DNA of 64,000 nucleotides. Origin: Deroplatys truncata (Eukaryota; Arthropoda; Insecta; Mantodea; Mantidae). Under the pieces are notes generated by a model. The model was not told the DNA's origin and ran no database searches. It saw only the letters and a list, made by a program, of their open reading frames with translations. The stretch lies in the NCBI GenBank assembly GCA_030765065.1, contig CM060984.1:102467488-102531487 (forward strand). Direction: 5' to 3'. Shown in pieces: positions 1-10,675 of the stretch (positions within the stretch are counted from its first letter, which is position 1; each line of letters begins with the position of its first letter). Position numbers and translations under genes: made by a program.

Positions 1-999
1 CTTGCAATGGCATAACCTGCGTATTTTAAAATATACAGTGTACTTATAAGTTAAGTGTTTTTCGGAATCTAAATTAAACATGCTATGTTAAACTTACTGA
101 TGCACATATACTTGTTTATGATGGAAAGAGACAGTTATTAAAAGCTCTCCCTAGTGTTATGTTTTTGAGTTATTTGAGGTTAGGGTGCTGTTGGATGTTT
201 TATACATAAAGTTTACTGATCATACATATCAGCATTGAATAAATATATATTAATTGCTTCAAAATAATACAAAAAATAAGCTTTTTCTGTGATTAAATGG
301 GATATTTAAACAATGATAATTAAAGTTTCAATGTCAGGTATAATATGAAGTTACAGTCACCAATAAATTCAATCTAGCTGAGTCTATACGTAAATAAAAA
401 ACATTAATTTTAAAAATTATTTAGAACTTATCCTTAATAAGGCTTTTTAAAATAAACTGCCCAAGCACTTCTTTCAACATTTGTTATCACCTTGCAGTAA
501 AATCACAGTACTAGAGAGGTAACAATATTCCCACTTGTTGTTTACACAATTTCTTACTGTTAGGTATATTTTGCTTCAAATTTAACACCTATCAACCTTG
601 ACTTATAAAAAAAATAATTGTCCATCTTGGTTAAAGTTTTCATGGAATGGCCCAAAACATTTATACATACAAACTTAAATACAAAAATATATACATTATT
701 AATCTATGTTTGACTGGTTGAACTGTAACTAGCTGTAACTATGTATAAATGGTTTATATGGTTCTAGAGACTGTCTTCCATATATTCTTTTACTGAATAG
801 CACGTCTATTCTCTGAGGATCCTTTCCAATGTATTGAGAACTACATTTTTGTCTTTAATTTCTGTTTACATTTTGGCAATTTATTATAAATTTTTACTCT
901 GGAATAGAAAGAACTTTTTTCAAATAATTTGAGACTTTGGGCAGGTGCTTGTAGGCAATCTTGTGTTCTGGTTTCATCATAATGTACATTGTGTTTAAT
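1..999. other. AT-rich intron or upstream sequence, nothing recognised
   Basis: The stretch is AT-rich and CpG-poor, with no open frame of note and no recognised repeat. It lies upstream of a Rassf exon that begins with a splice acceptor, so it is most simply intronic. That placement is inferred. Confidence 0.5.
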
Positions 1000-1250
1000 A
1001 TTCTTCTTCATCTTCTTCCTTCACGGCTTAGGCATTTGCGTGTTCCGGTCTCATATTTGTTGAAGCCATTTCTATGAGACTAATGAGAAGTTTTATTTTA
1101 CATGGTGGGTACCCAGCCCAGCGCAAAACCCCCAGCCTGGATGACCAGAGTTTTCTGTCAAAGAGTTCTCTCCTAGACAGGTGGCTTTTACTACAGCTAA
1201 GGATTTTTGTGTTTAATATTTTATGTAGTATTTATGACATTTTTCATATA
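1000..1250 (+). repeat. Unclassified interspersed repeat fragment
   Basis: The block is richer in GC than its surroundings and opens with a TTC/TTCTTC run. It has short C-rich words (CAGCCCAGCGC, CCCCCAGCCTGG) that look like a dispersed repeat rather than intron background. A 62-codon frame crosses it but shows no domain. No TIR, box A/B or target duplication was found, so the class is open. Confidence 0.25.
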
Positions 1251-1356
1251 ATGTTTGGTTAATTCATAGACATATTATGAAGGCAGGGTAAGTATGTTTA
1301 GTTTGCTAAATACATTGCTGCAGGAAGTTTTGGCACTGAATGTGTCATAATACAAA

Positions 1357-2249
1357 TATAGTAAGTAGGGGAACTATTGCATTCCACCAAAAATTTCAAT
1401 ACCTATATTTCAGCCAAAAATACATGTTTTGAGTGCCCTGAATCCAAATAAAGCATTTTTGGAAACGTGTTCTTGTGTGTGTTTGACTGTGAGCAGCATA
1501 ACTAAAAAACTCAGTTGGATAAATACCAAACTTGGTATTTGAGTTTAGTATCTTTCAAGGATGTGACACAAAGATTTTCAAGAAAATCTCCCCACCCCAG
1601 ACTACCCTTTACATGGAACATTTTTAAAAATTTTGATTTTCTCAAAAATGGCATTAACGATTTTGATTAAAATATCATATGTTTAAGATATTTTTATGGC
1701 AAACGAAATGTATACCTTGAATTTTCTGGGAATGTCCCCAAAACTCCTCTTCATTCTGAATGGTTTTTGCATAATTGGCAAACCGTAAGAGATAGACAAA
1801 ATTTTACTACACAGAAAATCTAGATCTCATTAAAACACATAATTTATGTCACATACATTTTTTTTGTTGAGTGAACCATTTGCGAGATATTACTTGTTAC
1901 TTGTTTGACTTTTCCATTACTTGTACTTTTGTTGAGTGAAGCATTTATGAGATATTCCTCATTATTTGTTTGAATTTTCCAATATTTATACTTTTTCTCA
2001 AATGGGAATTCCTTATTCTTATGTCCTGGACATGCAAAGAATGGAATGCTCCACATAGCAACCAGCTCTTAAAAGATTTGACTAGCGCTTAAAGACTACT
2101 ATAATCCCCTTGTACCTATAAGAAAATTAACAATAAAATAGTTTCTGCAAATGTTTATCTTTATTAACATAAATTAGAATGGAGAATAAGTTTGTAAAAA
2201 ATAGTTTGTACAAGAGTAGGGAAAGTTATGTGATTGCAACACACAAGGG
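1357..2249 (-). repeat. AB-family repeat, nearly full copy, reverse orientation
   Basis: This is the same sequence as the copies that crowd 49-64 kb. Read on the minus strand it starts near 2249 with the A module (ACTTTCCCTACTC, then CTATTTTTTACAAAC) and runs through the B module. It ends at the TAAGTAGGGGAA hairpin arm near 1365. The outermost ~18 bp of the 3' hairpin is missing. The internal microsatellite has shrunk to a few GT repeats. It is more diverged than the 60-kb copies, so it is an older insertion. Confidence 0.85.
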
Positions 2250-2519
2250 TTTTTTTTTCTGTATTTTAAATATTTTCTTCAATTTTTGTCACTGCAATGC
2301 AATAATGGAATGAAAATAGCTGTAGTATGTGGTCTTTCTGGTTTCTAAGTTTGTGAGTTTTGTTAGACAGTGCATTTTAAAGCAGCCACTATTTAGTGCT
2401 TTACCAATATATTGAAAGTGCTCTTCTCATTTTAGTTCATTTATATATAGCCTTGAGATTTTTCCTGTAGATATAGGGCTTATGTAGTGATATTTGCATT
2501 ATTTATGGTATTATTAGTT

Positions 2520-2905
2520 CATGCATGTGTTTTGAATTGAATTAAAGCAGTTTTTATCATATTTAATTTTAGCCCATTATTATCATACAAATTTTTCATT
2601 AAAATTGTTTCATTTGTTTTTTAATTAAAGCCTGATAGTACAATTTAATAAGATGGATGTATCATCAGCACCATGATTATTTTATCCATTATATTGTTTG
2701 GGAAATCATTTGTACACAGTATGTATAGGAGGGATCCTAAAATGCTTCCCTGCGGAACCCCTGATCTTATATTTCTCCAGTTTGATTTAACAATTTTGTC
2801 ACCATCATTTAGGATTACGTTTTGTTTATGATCCATTAGATAAGAGTTGAACCATGCTAATGATTGTTTATGCCATGGAGATTTACTTTTTAAGCAATAT
2901 GTCTT
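2520..2905 (-). pseudogene. LINE reverse transcriptase fragment
   Basis: On the minus strand the frame at 2836-2645 reads SGVPQGSILGSLLYILCTND, the fingers/palm motif of non-LTR retrotransposon reverse transcriptases (consensus SGVPQGSILGPLLF). Upstream in frame is an SLAWFNSYL-like segment at about 2870-2840. Immediately downstream, after a one-base frame change, comes GADDTSILL, matching the catalytic (F/Y)xDD box with the aromatic residue lost. NNGLKLNM then follows near 2565. At least one frameshift and several stops show it is dead. Jockey- or CR1-like clades are possible; the fragment is too short to choose. Confidence 0.85.
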
Positions 2906-2922
2906 GGTTTATGCAGTTAAAT

Positions 2923-3818
2923 GGGCTGGTTTCACCAACTGATGTTAAAAATACTTTTAACATCCTGTTTATTAACATTATTAGAAGTTTAATATAATGT
3001 TAAAACTCTTTCATTTCATCAACCTTCTACAGCCCAACATCTTGTTAACATCAAAGACAACTGCAAACAACAGCTTTTGAGAAAGGTTGACTGAACACAC
3101 AGCTTTGGAATATGCTCCAATGTGCTTTTGTCTATATATCATAATGCCCTATGTTTCAGCAGCAGGCAACTAATTATATTCATAGACAGTAGTTCTCTAT
3201 GTTAATTATTACCACGTGATTTTCCTGATTGTTTAGGTTAGAATCACAATGTAAACTGAAAAACCTAGGGGCAGAGAAACTAATATTTACCATTTGAAAA
3301 TGCATTAATTATGGAACTGGTTAATAAGTGTAGAGAAGGAATTATTGAGTGCAATAAAGCAAATAAACCTAAATTAAAGGAGAAGGATGCAGCCTGGGAG
3401 ATAACCCAATTTAATTGCAGAGCATAGATTTCTCCTAGGTTCAATAAGCAACTGTGGCAAATTTATGCTAACATAAAATCCAGCACCAAAAATGAGTTCC
3501 TCCTTTTACAGGTTTTCAAATTCATTATGTTGTATCTATCTTCTTCAGTAAGGAACAATATTAAAACATCCCAAACATAGCAACTCCGCATCAAAAAATT
3601 GGTTTGCAGCAGGTATTTAACAAATATGTTTCATTTGAAAAATGAATTCTAATATTTGTTAAATGCCTTAACACAAGCATTCAGTGATATCAACATAAAA
3701 CAAAGTTTAGTACAATATTAGAACTAATATTGTAGGATGAAGTAAATTTGAGTTAACTTTAGTGTTAAATCACTTTAACACTGTTTTACAATTTAATATC
3801 TGTTGGTGAAACCCGCCT
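2923..3818. mobile_element. Harbinger/PIF-like DNA transposon remnant
   Basis: The two ends are inverted repeats. The left end begins GGGCTGGTTTCACCAACTGA and the right end, read on the minus strand, begins AGGCGGGTTTCACCAACAGA (17 of 20 match). TTA/TAA trinucleotides lie at or near both ends, as expected for PIF/Harbinger 3-bp duplications, though the left junction is not clean. The interior holds a Myb/SANT-like remnant (3311-3498), the accessory protein typical of Harbinger elements. No DDE transposase is visible, so it is deleted or non-autonomous. Confidence 0.6.
3311..3498 (+). pseudogene. Myb/SANT-like DNA-binding protein remnant of a Harbinger element
   Basis: From the ATG at 3311 the frame reads MELVNKCREGIIECNK, then KEKDAAWEITQFN. 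After an in-frame TAG at 3425-3427 it continues with NKQLWQIYANIKSSTKNE. The spacing of the tryptophans and the QLWxxYANIKS tail match the Myb/SANT-like (zeste/MADF-type) domains encoded beside Harbinger transposases. Such proteins bind transposon ends and help bring the transposase to the nucleus. The stop and the lack of any continuation make it a pseudogene. The family call rests on motif memory only. Confidence 0.5.
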
Positions 3819-3888
3819 TAAGTGTTTTAAGATACACTTACCAGGGATGCAAATTTCCACTTAATTTGAGAATGACCCAAATATAATT

Positions 3889-4088
3889 ATAACTTATATG
3901 ATTTTCCGGGCTGTTATGCCGTGGTCTGCTGAAGAAAGATTTCCCAGACGTTTCGTCCACCGCAGTTGTCCACCGCAGTTGTGGACGAAACGTCTGGGAA
4001 ATCTTTCTTCAGCAGACCACGGCATAACAGCCCGGAAAATCATATTAGTTATAATTGTGACACCGGCCGTGAAAACCTACGTTCTTAC
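3889..4088 (-). mobile_element. Palindromic Penelope-like insertion with 17-bp target duplication
   Basis: The insertion is flanked by exact direct repeats ATGACCCAAATATAATT at 3872-3888 and 4089-4105. Two 76-bp arms (3885-3960 and 3981-4056) are inverted copies with one mismatch, around a 20-bp spacer. The right side extends 32 bp beyond the palindrome, so one arm is truncated. The core holds GTCCAC-loop-GTGGAC-GAAAC-GTC (3968-3994), which resembles stem II plus the GAAA box of the hammerhead ribozymes carried by Penelope-like elements. The CTGANGA half is missing. A variable, long target duplication fits target-primed insertion rather than a cut-and-paste MITE. Confidence 0.6.
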
Positions 4089-4179
4089 ATGACCCAAATA
4101 TAATTTGCATTAGGATTCCAGAAGGTTTGCAACTGTTGAAAATGGCATAGATTTTAGTGTGATATTCTCTTCCATGCAG

Positions 4180-4399
4180 AGCAGCGACGTCTTCGTGATG
4201 ATGAATATCCTTTACTTGTTCGAGTTATGTTGGGACCTCATGAGGATGTTGCCAAACTGTTCCTGATGGATCGGCAGAATACAGAGGAGATCAGTAGTGA
4301 AGTAGCACAGTTCTTGAATCTCAGTGTGGCAGAATGCAGAGCTATCCTTGAGAGATACCAAGAAGAGGAAGAACGGGAAACCAAGCGAGTTCGTACTAA
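4180..4399 (+). CDS. Rassf: Rassf penultimate coding exon (end of RA domain and start of SARAH)
   Basis: The exon lies between a TTCCATGCAG acceptor and a GTGAGT donor. It begins in codon position 2, has 72 full codons, and ends two bases into the next codon. It encodes RRLRDDEYPLLVRVMLGP, the conserved end of a Ras-association domain as in RASSF2/4/6, then KLFLMDRQNTEEISSEVAQF, and then the first helix of a SARAH domain (ILERYQEEEERETKRV). Rassf proteins are scaffold regulators that bind Hippo/MST-type kinases through SARAH-SARAH heterodimers and influence growth control. It joins the exon at 10615 in phase, completing a lysine codon. The RA and LIM parts of the gene lie left of this window. 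No stop or frameshift is seen, so the exon looks functional. Confidence 0.93.
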
Positions 4400-5919
4400 G
4401 TGAGTAATGCAGTTTTACAATAGTTATTAGTGAAGACACACTTGTATGTTGGGACATTACAGCTTGATCTGTGAATTATCAAGTTCAAGTTTACAAAAAA
4501 AGATTAACATGTTTGAAACTATGAGGGATATTTAATAAATAAAGCACAGTTTGCCAGTACAAAGGGCTGAATTATTATGTCATCACTACATTTGTTATGT
4601 TGTTATACCTACTAGAGTTACAGGTTTTCTGGCTGGTTTAATCACTCTGAACTTCTGTATACAAAGCTACTATCCTTCAACCTTTTATTCTTTACTTTTA
4701 ATTTAATTTCCGTTTCTTTCCTGAGTTGTTTTTACCATCCCATTCATACCAGTTCAAGTAGGCACCTCTGCTATGTCTTATGGTTGTAAAGTCTCTGCGT
4801 TGATAGCGTTTCAAGTCAGAAATAAGGTGAACATGGTGCAAAAGAGCACCTGTATGGGTTATTATAATGCATAAGCATATAAGTAAAGTTAGGAAGCTCA
4901 GAAAAAATCTTTCATTTTGAGTGAAGGCAAGGCCCAACATGTGTTCATTTTGGGTCACTGTAGGCCAGAAAATGCTGGGCTTTATTTGTCCTTTTTTCTC
5001 TTCTTGGACTTTTATTGCTTATTGGTCCTTTTAGCCTTTTTTTGATCGTAACATCTTTGTTTTTGGCAAATTCACCTTTTTTACTGCTCCTTCTCAATTT
5101 GAACAGACAACAATGATTTATACAGATTAACATATTCAAAAAAATATGAACTGAAAGAAGAAGAATTTTATTCATAAAAGTTTTTCCAACTCTATGTTTC
5201 ATACCACCGAATTTTATATTTTTTAAGCAAAATGTTTATCTCTATTTCTAACATTTAGATGTTAAATGATAAATTAAGTACAACAATCTCTTGCTACAAT
5301 ATGTATGCATTGATGCATATCGAAAGTCCATAAATAACATACTTTGGGGGAAAGTGTCATACTTTTCCTTTTTACAATAGCTTTTATAATGATGTTGATG
5401 TCTAATGCCAAGCATTAAATGTATTATTTAAATGTGCAATTAAAATTAAAAGAAGTAAACATATTAATTAATTTGCATCACATTTTTACTTTTTTTTCCA
5501 GTTATTAAATCCTTTTTAGGGTATTTTAGTTGTTTTTTTTTTTTGGTAAGTCTTCCATAAGACATTTATAGACCTTCAACTTCCATACCCTATACATAAA
5601 TATTTTTTACACTGAAATCTCACTTCTAAAAATATTATTGGTTGGAATGTCTTCATTGCTGGGACATAGAAGTGCATTTCACCACAAGGTTGCAAACCCA
5701 GGTAAAGAAATCATAGTCTTGGTTTAAACGTGTTATATGAGCTAGCAATTTCTCATACATAGCAAGTGAGAAAAACCTCTGCTGCTTCCTGTTGGTGCCT
5801 TATCCTATGCATGTTGAAAATCAAAGCTGCACAAAATAATTATAATGCACTTAATTGCTTTTTCTTCTGAAAAATTAGATTGCTCATGCAGGATGTTTCA
5901 TAAAAAACAAATATAAATA

Positions 5920-8098
5920 CAGTAAAATCTCGTTAGTACGTTTTTGTGGGGACCCAAGGATTTGGACGTCATAGACGGGAAAACGTGTTAACGAAAATAC
6001 ATAATCTGCAACTTAAGAACATATTTATGTAATAAAATCTAATAATACATCTTACCTCAAAAACGGATGTGAAATATAGACACTATTTACATTGGTTTGA
6101 AATACATATCGATAGTTGATTGCTTGGTTGGTTTTAATGCCAAAATTTTACTGTCCATCTTGTTTAGTAAAGTCATTACATCATCATCAACTTCGAAACT
6201 GCACACATATCGCTTCACTATGTCCATTGCCTGCATGGCTTCTGACACTGTAGGTACTGGCTCAGGATCTGGTTCATCGTCACTTTCGTCTCCCACTAAT
6301 GCTTCATCTTTCACTTGTTCTTCAAGTATTTCATCTATTATCGCTGTTTCACACACTGGAATTTCATTGTCAATGTTTACATAGTTTTCGAAAGACTCGC
6401 CGGCATCGTCTGCTATTTGGCGCCATTCTTCACTCTCGGAAAACTCGTCTTCCTGCGTAATTTCATCACCAAGAACTCGGCAAAAACCGGCTTTATTAAA
6501 GCAGTTCCTAATGGTATCTTGCGTCACACAATCCCAAGCAGTTCTAATAAAATGCATGGCATCTAAGACGGTGATTTTTCTTGTCGTCGATTTCAGTGCA
6601 GCCAACCTTCTCTGTACCAGCCTCTTACGATACGCATGTTTCATGCACCGAATTATGCCTTGATCTAAAGGTTGTAGCTTACTCGTGCAGTTTGCTGGGA
6701 AGAAAATGATCTTTATGTTTCTTAAATTTGAAACAGTTGGTGGATGAGCAGCACACTGATCAATAAACAGTGCAATTTTCCTGCTTCTTATGCCCAGTCT
6801 TGCGTCCCATGCTCGTAAGAAATTTTCAAAGATGGCAGAAGTTATCCAGGCTTTTGTGTTGGAAGTGTACTTACATGGAAAAGATCTCACATTCTTAAAA
6901 CATCACGGATTGCGTGCTTTTCCAATAACCAGTGGTACCAATTTCTCCGTTCCGCTTTCGTTACAGCACAACAAAACTGTAATCCTCTCCTTGTTAAGTT
7001 TCCCACCGTGGCACTTAGTGCCCTTAAAATCCAGGGTTTTGTCTGGCAAAAGATGGAAAAATAGTCCTGTTTCATCTGCATTATACACATCATTGGGGCT
7101 ATAGTCTTTCAAAATTGACGGGAGCGTTGTATTTTTCCACATTTCTATGTTTTCACACAGTGTAGCGTCAATATCTACGGCAGCAGCCTCACCTCGCAAA
7201 CATCTGTAGACTAAGCCATGTCGATTCTTGAACCTTTCAATCCAGCCATTGGACGCTTTGAAATCATCCAGTCCCATCTTCTGTGCTAAATGTGTTGCCT
7301 GAGCTCGAACCACAGTACCGTCTATTGGCACATTTGAAGCTCTAGCTTGTGTAAACCACTTTAGCAGAACATCTTCTAATTTTGGAAACTGGCCAGGGCG
7401 ATTACGTTTTCTTTTAGCATTTTTTCCTTCTTCAAAAGCAGTTTCAATTAGTTTACGTTTGCTAACAATTGTGTTTAAGGTTGACGGAGGAATGTTTAAC
7501 TTCCGCGCTATATCCACACGTTTCATATTTGGATTGCGATCTACTTCCTCAAGGATTTTCAGTTTTTCACTGTTGGTTATTTGCCGCACTTTCTTATTCT
7601 CCATTGCGAACAAAAAGTTAAAATACTTTTACGTTTCGTCAACACTCAACAGCATAAACTAACCACACCAAGCCACTGTTAAACTAAAGCGTCACCGCAG
7701 AACACCAAAGAGCGTCACTAAAGCATCCCCCCCCACACACACACAAAACGCGTCCCACAAATACGTACATGCATGGTATTGGCTGCCGGTTCCACCCCGC
7801 CTGGTTTGACCAAAGTAGCGAATGAGAACATCTAACTTTGAATGTAGTAAATCTACTCCCGCTGGACCGTTACTTTTATGTTCTCAAAAATGACTATTAA
7901 TACCGACCGACCAAGCATTGGAATTGGCCAAAATAGCGAATGAGGGCATCAAACTTCGAACGTAGTAAGCGGGAGCGAGAAAACGTACTAAACGAACATT
8001 ATTAATGCATTTGATGCATTTTGTGCCGGGACTTTTATAATTCAACGCAATACACGGGAAAACGTGTTAGTGAGGAACGTGCTAACGAGATTCCACTG
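5920..8098 (-). mobile_element. Full-length Tigger (pogo group) DNA transposon
   Basis: The terminal inverted repeats start CAGTAAAATCTCGTTAGTAC on the left and CAGTGGAATCTCGTTAGCAC on the right (minus strand). Each end is flanked by a TA dinucleotide (5918-5919 and 8099-8100), the Tc1/mariner superfamily target duplication. Subterminal GGGAAAACGTGTTA words recur inside both ends. The 2,179-bp element holds one transposase gene on the minus strand. CpG is kept better than in the surrounding intron, so it is a fairly recent arrival. Confidence 0.95.
6087..7613 (-). pseudogene. Tigger transposase, intact except for one visible stop codon
   Basis: The frame encodes 508 residues and is broken only by TGA at 6905-6903 (codon 237). 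Before it lies GKARNP; the same frame continues without a gap to MYFKPM and a natural stop. The N-terminus has a pipsqueak-type helix-turn-helix (about 10-55), then a CENP-B-type DNA-binding domain (about 75-140). The DDE domain has D180 (VYNADETGLFF), D285 (ALFIDQCAAHP) and D317 (LQPLDQGII), a DD31D spacing normal for Tigger. An acidic region and the TIDMYFKPM tail close it. The element family normally has arginine at the stop, so a CGA-to-TGA change by CpG deamination is the likely cause. Whether the downstream part is ever translated is unknown; CENP-B-like domestication is unlikely given the TIR context. Confidence 0.93.
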
Positions 8099-8600
8099 TA
8101 CTTGGAAAGGAAGAGAGGAGATGGAAACTGAAAAATTTGGTTATATTTTATTGTATCACAAAATGTGTCAAGAATGAAAATATACAAGCATGTACGATGA
8201 ACAAAAGGCATTGAAAGTTATACCAGGAGTGATAGTTCATGATGAAGTAGAGAAATAGAGGTTAGTTGATTGACGTAAAAAATATAGGTAATAATTATTA
8301 TCGATCCTGTGGTGCACAAATCTTTAATTTATTAGTGAAATTTCTATTCCTTATGAATTAACTGCTTACATGTTGGATGGTAACTCCAATTCTTGCTCTG
8401 TTTGTCCCAAAATAGAGTGTACAGATTGTTATGTGAGAATAAACCACGTCACAAAATCTACATAATTGTGTACATTGAAATAATTGCTTTGCTCTGTGAT
8501 CCAGCTTGATTATCTTCTAATTCTATCGTACGTACTTATTCATATTACTACCTTCATATTCATTGTTCCACATAGCCAAATCCATTAACTGTGTCATTTT

Positions 8601-10334
8601 TACTTTCTCTACCACATAGGTAGAGAAAGTATTGCATTCCACCCAAACATTTGGTACCGAGATTTCACTGGAATTACATGTTTTGAGACCCCCTGAATCC
8701 AAGAAAAGCATTTTTAGAATGAGATCAGAGTGTGCATGCATGCGTGCGTCAGAGAGAAAGAGAAACACAGAACAGCATAACTCAAAAAATGAAAAGTAGG
8801 ATAAAAGCCAATCTTCCAATACGAAGATTTTCAAGAACATCCCCCACTCCAAATCCCCTTCACATGGGATGTTTTTCTAAATTTTTGATTTTATAAAATA
8901 TAACTCTAATTATTTTGATTAAAATACCATATATTAAAGATATTTACACAAATAAAATGTATATCTTGAATTTTCTGGGAATGGTCTGTGAAATCCTCTT
9001 CATTCGGAAGGAATTTTGTATAATCTTGTATAACTAGTAAATGTTAAGCAATAAATGAAAATGTACTTTACAAAAAATGTAGATCTCTGTAAAACACACA
9101 ATTTTCTTCAAATAAGTTTTCTTTTTGTGGCATAAGCCATCTCTGAGATGTCCGTTATTAATGGTTTGAATTCTTCAATACTTAGTCATTCTTTTAAAGT
9201 TCTGTCAACATTCAATTGTTTCTCGCAATTGCATGGAAAGGCTTGGAATTTTAAGGACAGTATATAGCACCCAGTTCCTCAACATTTGACTATTGCTGTT
9301 CCTTTTGTATCTGTAATGAAATGTGTAATGTGCTATTTCTGCAAGGGCTTATTTGGATTAAAATTTAGTATATAGAAAAAAAATCTGATGTGATACATTC
9401 ACATAACTTTCTTTACCGTCTATCGTTTATTAGTGGGTATACAAACTATTCTTACAAACTATTTTTTTGTGTGTTATGTTTTGATCCAAATAAGCCTTTG
9501 CAGAAATAGCTGTATTACACATTTCGTTATAGATACAAAGAGAACGTGATAGTTAAATGTTCAAGAACTGGACGCTATATGCTGGCCTTAAAATTCTCTA
9601 CTGTTTCCATGCAATTGCAAGAAACAACTGAATGTTGACAGGATTTAAGAGAATGACCAGTAATGAACTATTTGAACCATTAATAATGGATATCTCAGAA
9701 ATGGCTTATACCACAAAAAAACTTATTTGAAATAAATTAAGTGTTTTAAAGAGATCTACAATTTTTGTGTAGTACGTTCTCGTCTATCACTTAACGTTTA
9801 CCATTTATACAAGATTATACAAAATTTCTTCTGTATAAAAAGGACTTCACAAGCTATTCTCAGAAAAATCAAGATATACATTTTATTTTTCATGTAAATA
9901 TCTTTAGTATGTGGTATTTTAATCAAAATTGTAGATTTAAAAAATCAAAATTTTTGAAAAATGTTCCATGTATTGCGTAGTTGGGGAGGAATTTTCTTGA
10001 AAATCTTTGTGTTGCATCCTTGGAAGATGCTGAACTTTAATACTAAATATGGTACTTATCCGACTTTTCGTTTTTGAGTTATCCAGTTCACAGACACACA
10101 GATAGACGCACACACAAATCTTTTTCTAAAAGTGCTTTTTTTTTATTCTGGACCTCAAAACATGTATTTCCATTGAAATCTCGGTATCAAATCTTTTGGT
10201 GGAATTTTATTCAATATCTTCTCTATCTACTATGTACGTGGTACAGAAAGTAATAAGCTTTAGTAAGAATAGTTTGCATACCCACTAATTAATGTTAGAA
10301 GGTAGAGGACGTCATGTGAGTGTATTACATCAGG
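8601..10334 (-). repeat. AB-family repeat (outer copy) split by a second copy of itself
   Basis: The reverse-oriented copy runs 8601-9383 and resumes at 10255-10334, where its A-module end (GGTAGAGGACGTCATGTGAG) is found. Its 3' hairpin at 8601-8631 is a perfect inverted repeat: TACTTTCTCTACC, 5-nt loop, GGTAGAGAAAGTA. Between the two parts sits the forward copy 9384-10254. Confidence 0.8.
9384..10254 (+). repeat. AB-family repeat (inner copy), forward, inserted in another copy
   Basis: It opens TCTGATGTGATACATTCACA and closes GGTACAGAAAGTAATA, both matching consensus ends. It contains the invariant stretch before the microsatellite (GAGTTATCCAGTTCACAGAC) and only a short ACACA tract. Removing it brings the two parts of the outer copy together in consensus order, so this is a nested insertion and not a simple inverted duplication. 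Confidence 0.8.
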
Positions 10335-10614
10335 TTTTTGTTTTTGCAAAACTTTGATTTTGGTATATAAAAGGTGGAAAATACTGATAATTCTATAACC
10401 AGGTTTGCAGACCTTGGTGAATATTACACTGGTTGATAAAACAGCTGTTTTTAACACTGCTTACCTGAGTTAAATAAAATTATCATTGTTGGTAAAACAG
10501 GTCCTTGGTTATCTTCATGATCATTATTATTTGCCTTGTTTGAATAGAAGCAAAACCTCTTGCTAACCTGTTGCTTTTTTATATTAACATGTAAACATAC
10601 TGTTTATTTTTCAG

Positions 10615-10675
10615 ATTCAGAGAAATGCGCCGAAGAATAAAGCAGAGAATGGAAGATTTAAAAGTTAGATTATGA
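10615..10675 (+). CDS. Rassf: Rassf last coding exon (end of SARAH helix and stop)
   Basis: The exon follows a TTTTTCAG acceptor. Its first base completes the AA|A lysine codon from the previous exon. It encodes FREMRRRIKQRMEDLKVRL and then TGA at 10673-10675. This basic/acidic heptad pattern is the second half of the SARAH coiled-coil helix, equivalent to the KYTVLRLMIRQRLEEI-type segment of vertebrate RASSF proteins. The two exons together give about 93 C-terminal residues, so the protein ends directly at the SARAH domain, as is usual in the family. The very short exon would be missed by simple ORF calling. Confidence 0.9.

Larger units (their letters stand above)
4400..10614 (+). other. 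Rassf last intron (6,215 bp)
   Basis: The intron has a GTGAGT donor and a pyrimidine-rich TTTATTTTTCAG acceptor, and its phase agrees on both sides. Apart from the Tigger element (5920-8098) and the nested AB repeats (8601-10334), it is AT-rich. In 4400-5919 and 8100-8600 I see nothing else. Confidence 0.88.

Noticed and set aside
4212..4457. 81-codon minus-strand frame
   Set aside because: It is antisense to the real Rassf exon.
6097..7104. Plus-strand frames of 80-105 codons
   Set aside because: They are antisense shadows of the Tigger transposase.
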